From positions 1 through 33,179 of the forward strand of contig SCQY01000253.1 in assembly GCA_004298665.1 (NCBI GenBank): a stretch of 33,179 bases of DNA, given 5' to 3'. The notes under the pieces were generated by a model. It had not been told where the DNA came from, made no database searches, and saw only the letters and a list, made by a program, of their open reading frames with translations. Shown one piece after another: positions 31,499 through 33,179 of the stretch. The first letter of the stretch is position 1, and each line of letters opens with the position of its first letter. This stretch comes from a bacterium. Its GTDB lineage: Bacteria > Vulcanimicrobiota > Vulcanimicrobiia > Vulcanimicrobiales > SCRA01. Both the position numbers and the translations under genes were made by a program.

Positions 31499-33136
31499 AT
31501 GAAGCGTAGGGATGCGCTCACGATGCTGGCCGCGACGACGCTCTTGCCGTCCTGCACGAAAGTTGCGACGGTGGGCGGCGAGGCTGCAGTGCGCCGGCCG
31601 TGGACGCAGCCGCACGTCTTGCGCTGGGCCGACGGCCAGGATCCCGTGGGCCTCAATCCCGTCGTCACGACGCATGCGACGACCTCGTGGCTGGCCGAGC
31701 TCTGGGGGGCCTGGCTCTTCCGCTACGACGAGCGCTTGAACCCGGTGCCGGAGCTGGCCACCGATGTTCCCAGTATCGAGAACGGTCTGCTCTCCCCCGA
31801 CGGCAAGCGCATTGTCTTCAAACTGCGCCAGGAGGCACGCTGGCACGACGGCCGGCCGTTCACGGCGCGCGACGTTGCATTCTCGGTGGCCGTGATCCAA
31901 GATCCGAACACGAACGTCACCTCGCGCGACGGCTGGGATCAGATCGCGCGCGTCGAGACGCCCGACGACCACACGGCGATCTTCCATATGAAGTCGCTCT
32001 ACTCGTCATTCCTCCCGACGTTCTTCACCACGGGCGGCGCCAACCCGTGCATACTGCCCGAGCACATCTGCAAAGGACAGAACGCTAACACCGGCCCCTA
32101 CAATCAGCAGCCCGTCGGCACCGGCCCGTTCAAAGTCGATCGATGGCAACGGGGGCAGCATGTCAACCTCAGCGCGAACGCCGGCTACTGGCGGGGGAGA
32201 CCAAAGCTGGAGCGTATCGTCTACCAGGTCATCCCCGACGCCAACACCATGCTCACCCAGATGCGTTCGCACGAGCTGGACCTCTGGGTGCAGATGAATC
32301 CCAACTACCTCCAGCAGATCTCGGGTGCCGGCGGCGTGGCCGTCATGCGCCGCCCCTCCCAGTACTGGCGCCACGTCGACTGCAACTGCGAGCATCGCGC
32401 ACTTAAGGACGTGACGGTCCGTCAGGCGCTGAACTACGCCATCGACCGCACTACGCTCTTGGAGAAAGTGCTCCACGGCATCGGCTTCGTGAACTGGACG
32501 GTGCTCTCGCCGGACTCCTATGCCTACAATGCACACGTCAAACAGTACCCGTTCGATCTCGCTAAGGCTAACGCGCTGCTTGACCAAGCCAACTGGGTAC
32601 GCGGCGCCGACGGCGTGCGCGCCAAGGGTGGAGTACGCCTGCACTTCGACTTCGCGCTGGCGACCGGGAGCCCGGCCTACGAGCAGATCATCGAGCTCCT
32701 GCGCTCGACCTGGAGGCAGATCGGCGTCACCTTCGACACCAAGCACTATCCGACGACGCTCTACTTCGCCCAGCAGCAGAACGGCGGCATCGTCAACGCG
32801 GGAACGTTCGACCTCGCCATCTTCTCGTGGGGAAATACGCCCGCTCCGACGGACATGTACAACCTCTACGCATCGACGCAGATCCCGCCCAACGGCCAGA
32901 ACGATCTGCGCTACGTCAACCCCGAGGTGACCGCGCTTCTAACGGGCGCGCGCCAGACGCTCGATCGCAAGAAGCAGATCGAGCTCTTGAATCGGGCGCA
33001 GGAGATCGTGGCCGAGGAGTGCCCCACCTTCCCGCTGGAGCAGAACGAGGATCTCTACCCCTACAACCCCGACCTCAAGAACTTCAACCCCAACGCCAAT
33101 GCGCCGTTCGACTTCATGCTCGACGTGGATATCTAG
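31499..33136 (+). CDS. Family-5 (peptide-type) solute-binding lipoprotein, copy 3
   Basis: A 545-residue paralog, 18 nt after copy 2, with GAAGGA in front of the ATG. The signal peptide KRRDALTMLAATTLLPSC carries an RR pair and lipobox LPSC (Cys 19), so export by Tat is possible, unlike copies 1 and 2. The mature start CTKVATVG matches the CTK opening of the other two. Family segments include LRQEARWHDGRPFTARDVAFSVAVIQDPNTNV, GTGPFKVDRWQRGQHVNLSANAGYWRG and VRQALNYAIDRTTLLEKVLHG. Copies 1 and 3 also share a PWTQ...VLRW motif after the lipobox, so they look closer to each other there. Confidence 0.92.
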   Translation: MKRRDALTMLAATTLLPSCTKVATVGGEAAVRRPWTQPHVLRWADGQDPVGLNPVVTTHATTSWLAELWGAWLFRYDERLNPVPELATDVPSIENGLLSPDGKRIVFKLRQEARWHDGRPFTARDVAFSVAVIQDPNTNVTSRDGWDQIARVETPDDHTAIFHMKSLYSSFLPTFFTTGGANPCILPEHICKGQNANTGPYNQQPVGTGPFKVDRWQRGQHVNLSANAGYWRGRPKLERIVYQVIPDANTMLTQMRSHELDLWVQMNPNYLQQISGAGGVAVMRRPSQYWRHVDCNCEHRALKDVTVRQALNYAIDRTTLLEKVLHGIGFVNWTVLSPDSYAYNAHVKQYPFDLAKANALLDQANWVRGADGVRAKGGVRLHFDFALATGSPAYEQIIELLRSTWRQIGVTFDTKHYPTTLYFAQQQNGGIVNAGTFDLAIFSWGNTPAPTDMYNLYASTQIPPNGQNDLRYVNPEVTALLTGARQTLDRKKQIELLNRAQEIVAEECPTFPLEQNEDLYPYNPDLKNFNPNANAPFDFMLDVDI

Positions 33137-33162
33137 GCGCTTGAAGCACGCGGCGGAAGAGC

Positions 33163-33179
33163 ATGCTGCGGGGCATGCG
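33163..33179 (+). CDS. Possible start of another gene, cut by the window edge
   Basis: An ATG with GGAAGAG just upstream opens a frame (M-L-R-G-M-R) that runs off the end. It lies 26 nt after the third binding-protein gene. An ABC permease would be expected here by context, but only five codons and a partial one are visible. Two GCATGC palindromes (33161-33166 and 33173-33178) overlap it and could instead form a small hairpin. Confidence 0.25.

Overview
The window reads as chromosomal DNA from a high-GC, diderm (two-membrane) bacterium. Evidence for an outer membrane is a TolC-family channel and a putative beta-barrel protein ending in Phe. GTG and TTG starts are common, and genes sit in short co-directional runs with ATGA and TGATG junctions. 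The mix of a SufR-like regulator, a stalk-domain/beta-barrel protein and tandem family-5 solute-binding lipoproteins would fit Candidatus Eremiobacterota (WPS-2) or a relative. That placement is inference from gene style, not shown by a marker gene. No rRNA, tRNA, CRISPR array or prophage was seen, and no gene-free stretch exceeds 300 bases.

Layout. 1-2149: Fe-S assembly; sufC (and probably the start of sufB) is read leftward, back to back with a sufR-like regulator and an IscU/SufU-like scaffold read rightward. 2142-3889: a leftward run of O-methyltransferase, MBL-fold hydrolase and methylglyoxal synthase. 4020-5379: superoxide dismutase and a LON-substrate-binding-domain protein. 5379-5647: a 269-bp MITE-like element flanked by TA, sitting exactly in the facing stop codons of the LON-domain gene and folD. 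5647-7075: a divergent folD, and facing away from it a peroxiredoxin-like gene whose first active-site Cys codon is TGA with a SECIS-like hairpin just after it, so probably a selenoprotein. 7072-10524: an M48 metalloprotease, then a TlpA-like thioredoxin lipoprotein translationally coupled to a membrane protein. 10592-14533: a MalT-like LuxR regulator, a 51-residue lipoprotein and a degenerate HD-GYP protein, followed by a densely folded 127-nt intergenic segment.

14686-20555 is a leftward four-gene run: beta-propeller protein, phosphodiester-glycosidase-family protein, TldD and TldE. 20691-22772 holds a secreted protein with a Pro/Thr/Ser tail facing a stalk-domain/beta-barrel protein, with a strong shared hairpin between them and a long folded leader upstream of the latter. 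22973-25142 (leftward) is an FlK-like thioesterase and a membrane GAF/HATPase sensor. 25239-33136 (rightward) is a periplasmic adaptor, a TolC-family channel and three tandem family-5 peptide-type solute-binding lipoproteins, with possibly the first codons of another gene at the right edge.

How the parts fit: the left third is rich in redox and stress functions (Fe-S assembly, superoxide dismutase, thiol/selenol peroxidase, thioredoxin-like reductase, methylglyoxal metabolism). The right third is envelope export and uptake. The most notable observations are the candidate Sec-containing peroxiredoxin, the MITE that supplies stop codons to two genes, and the unexplained structured RNA candidate at 14547-14673.
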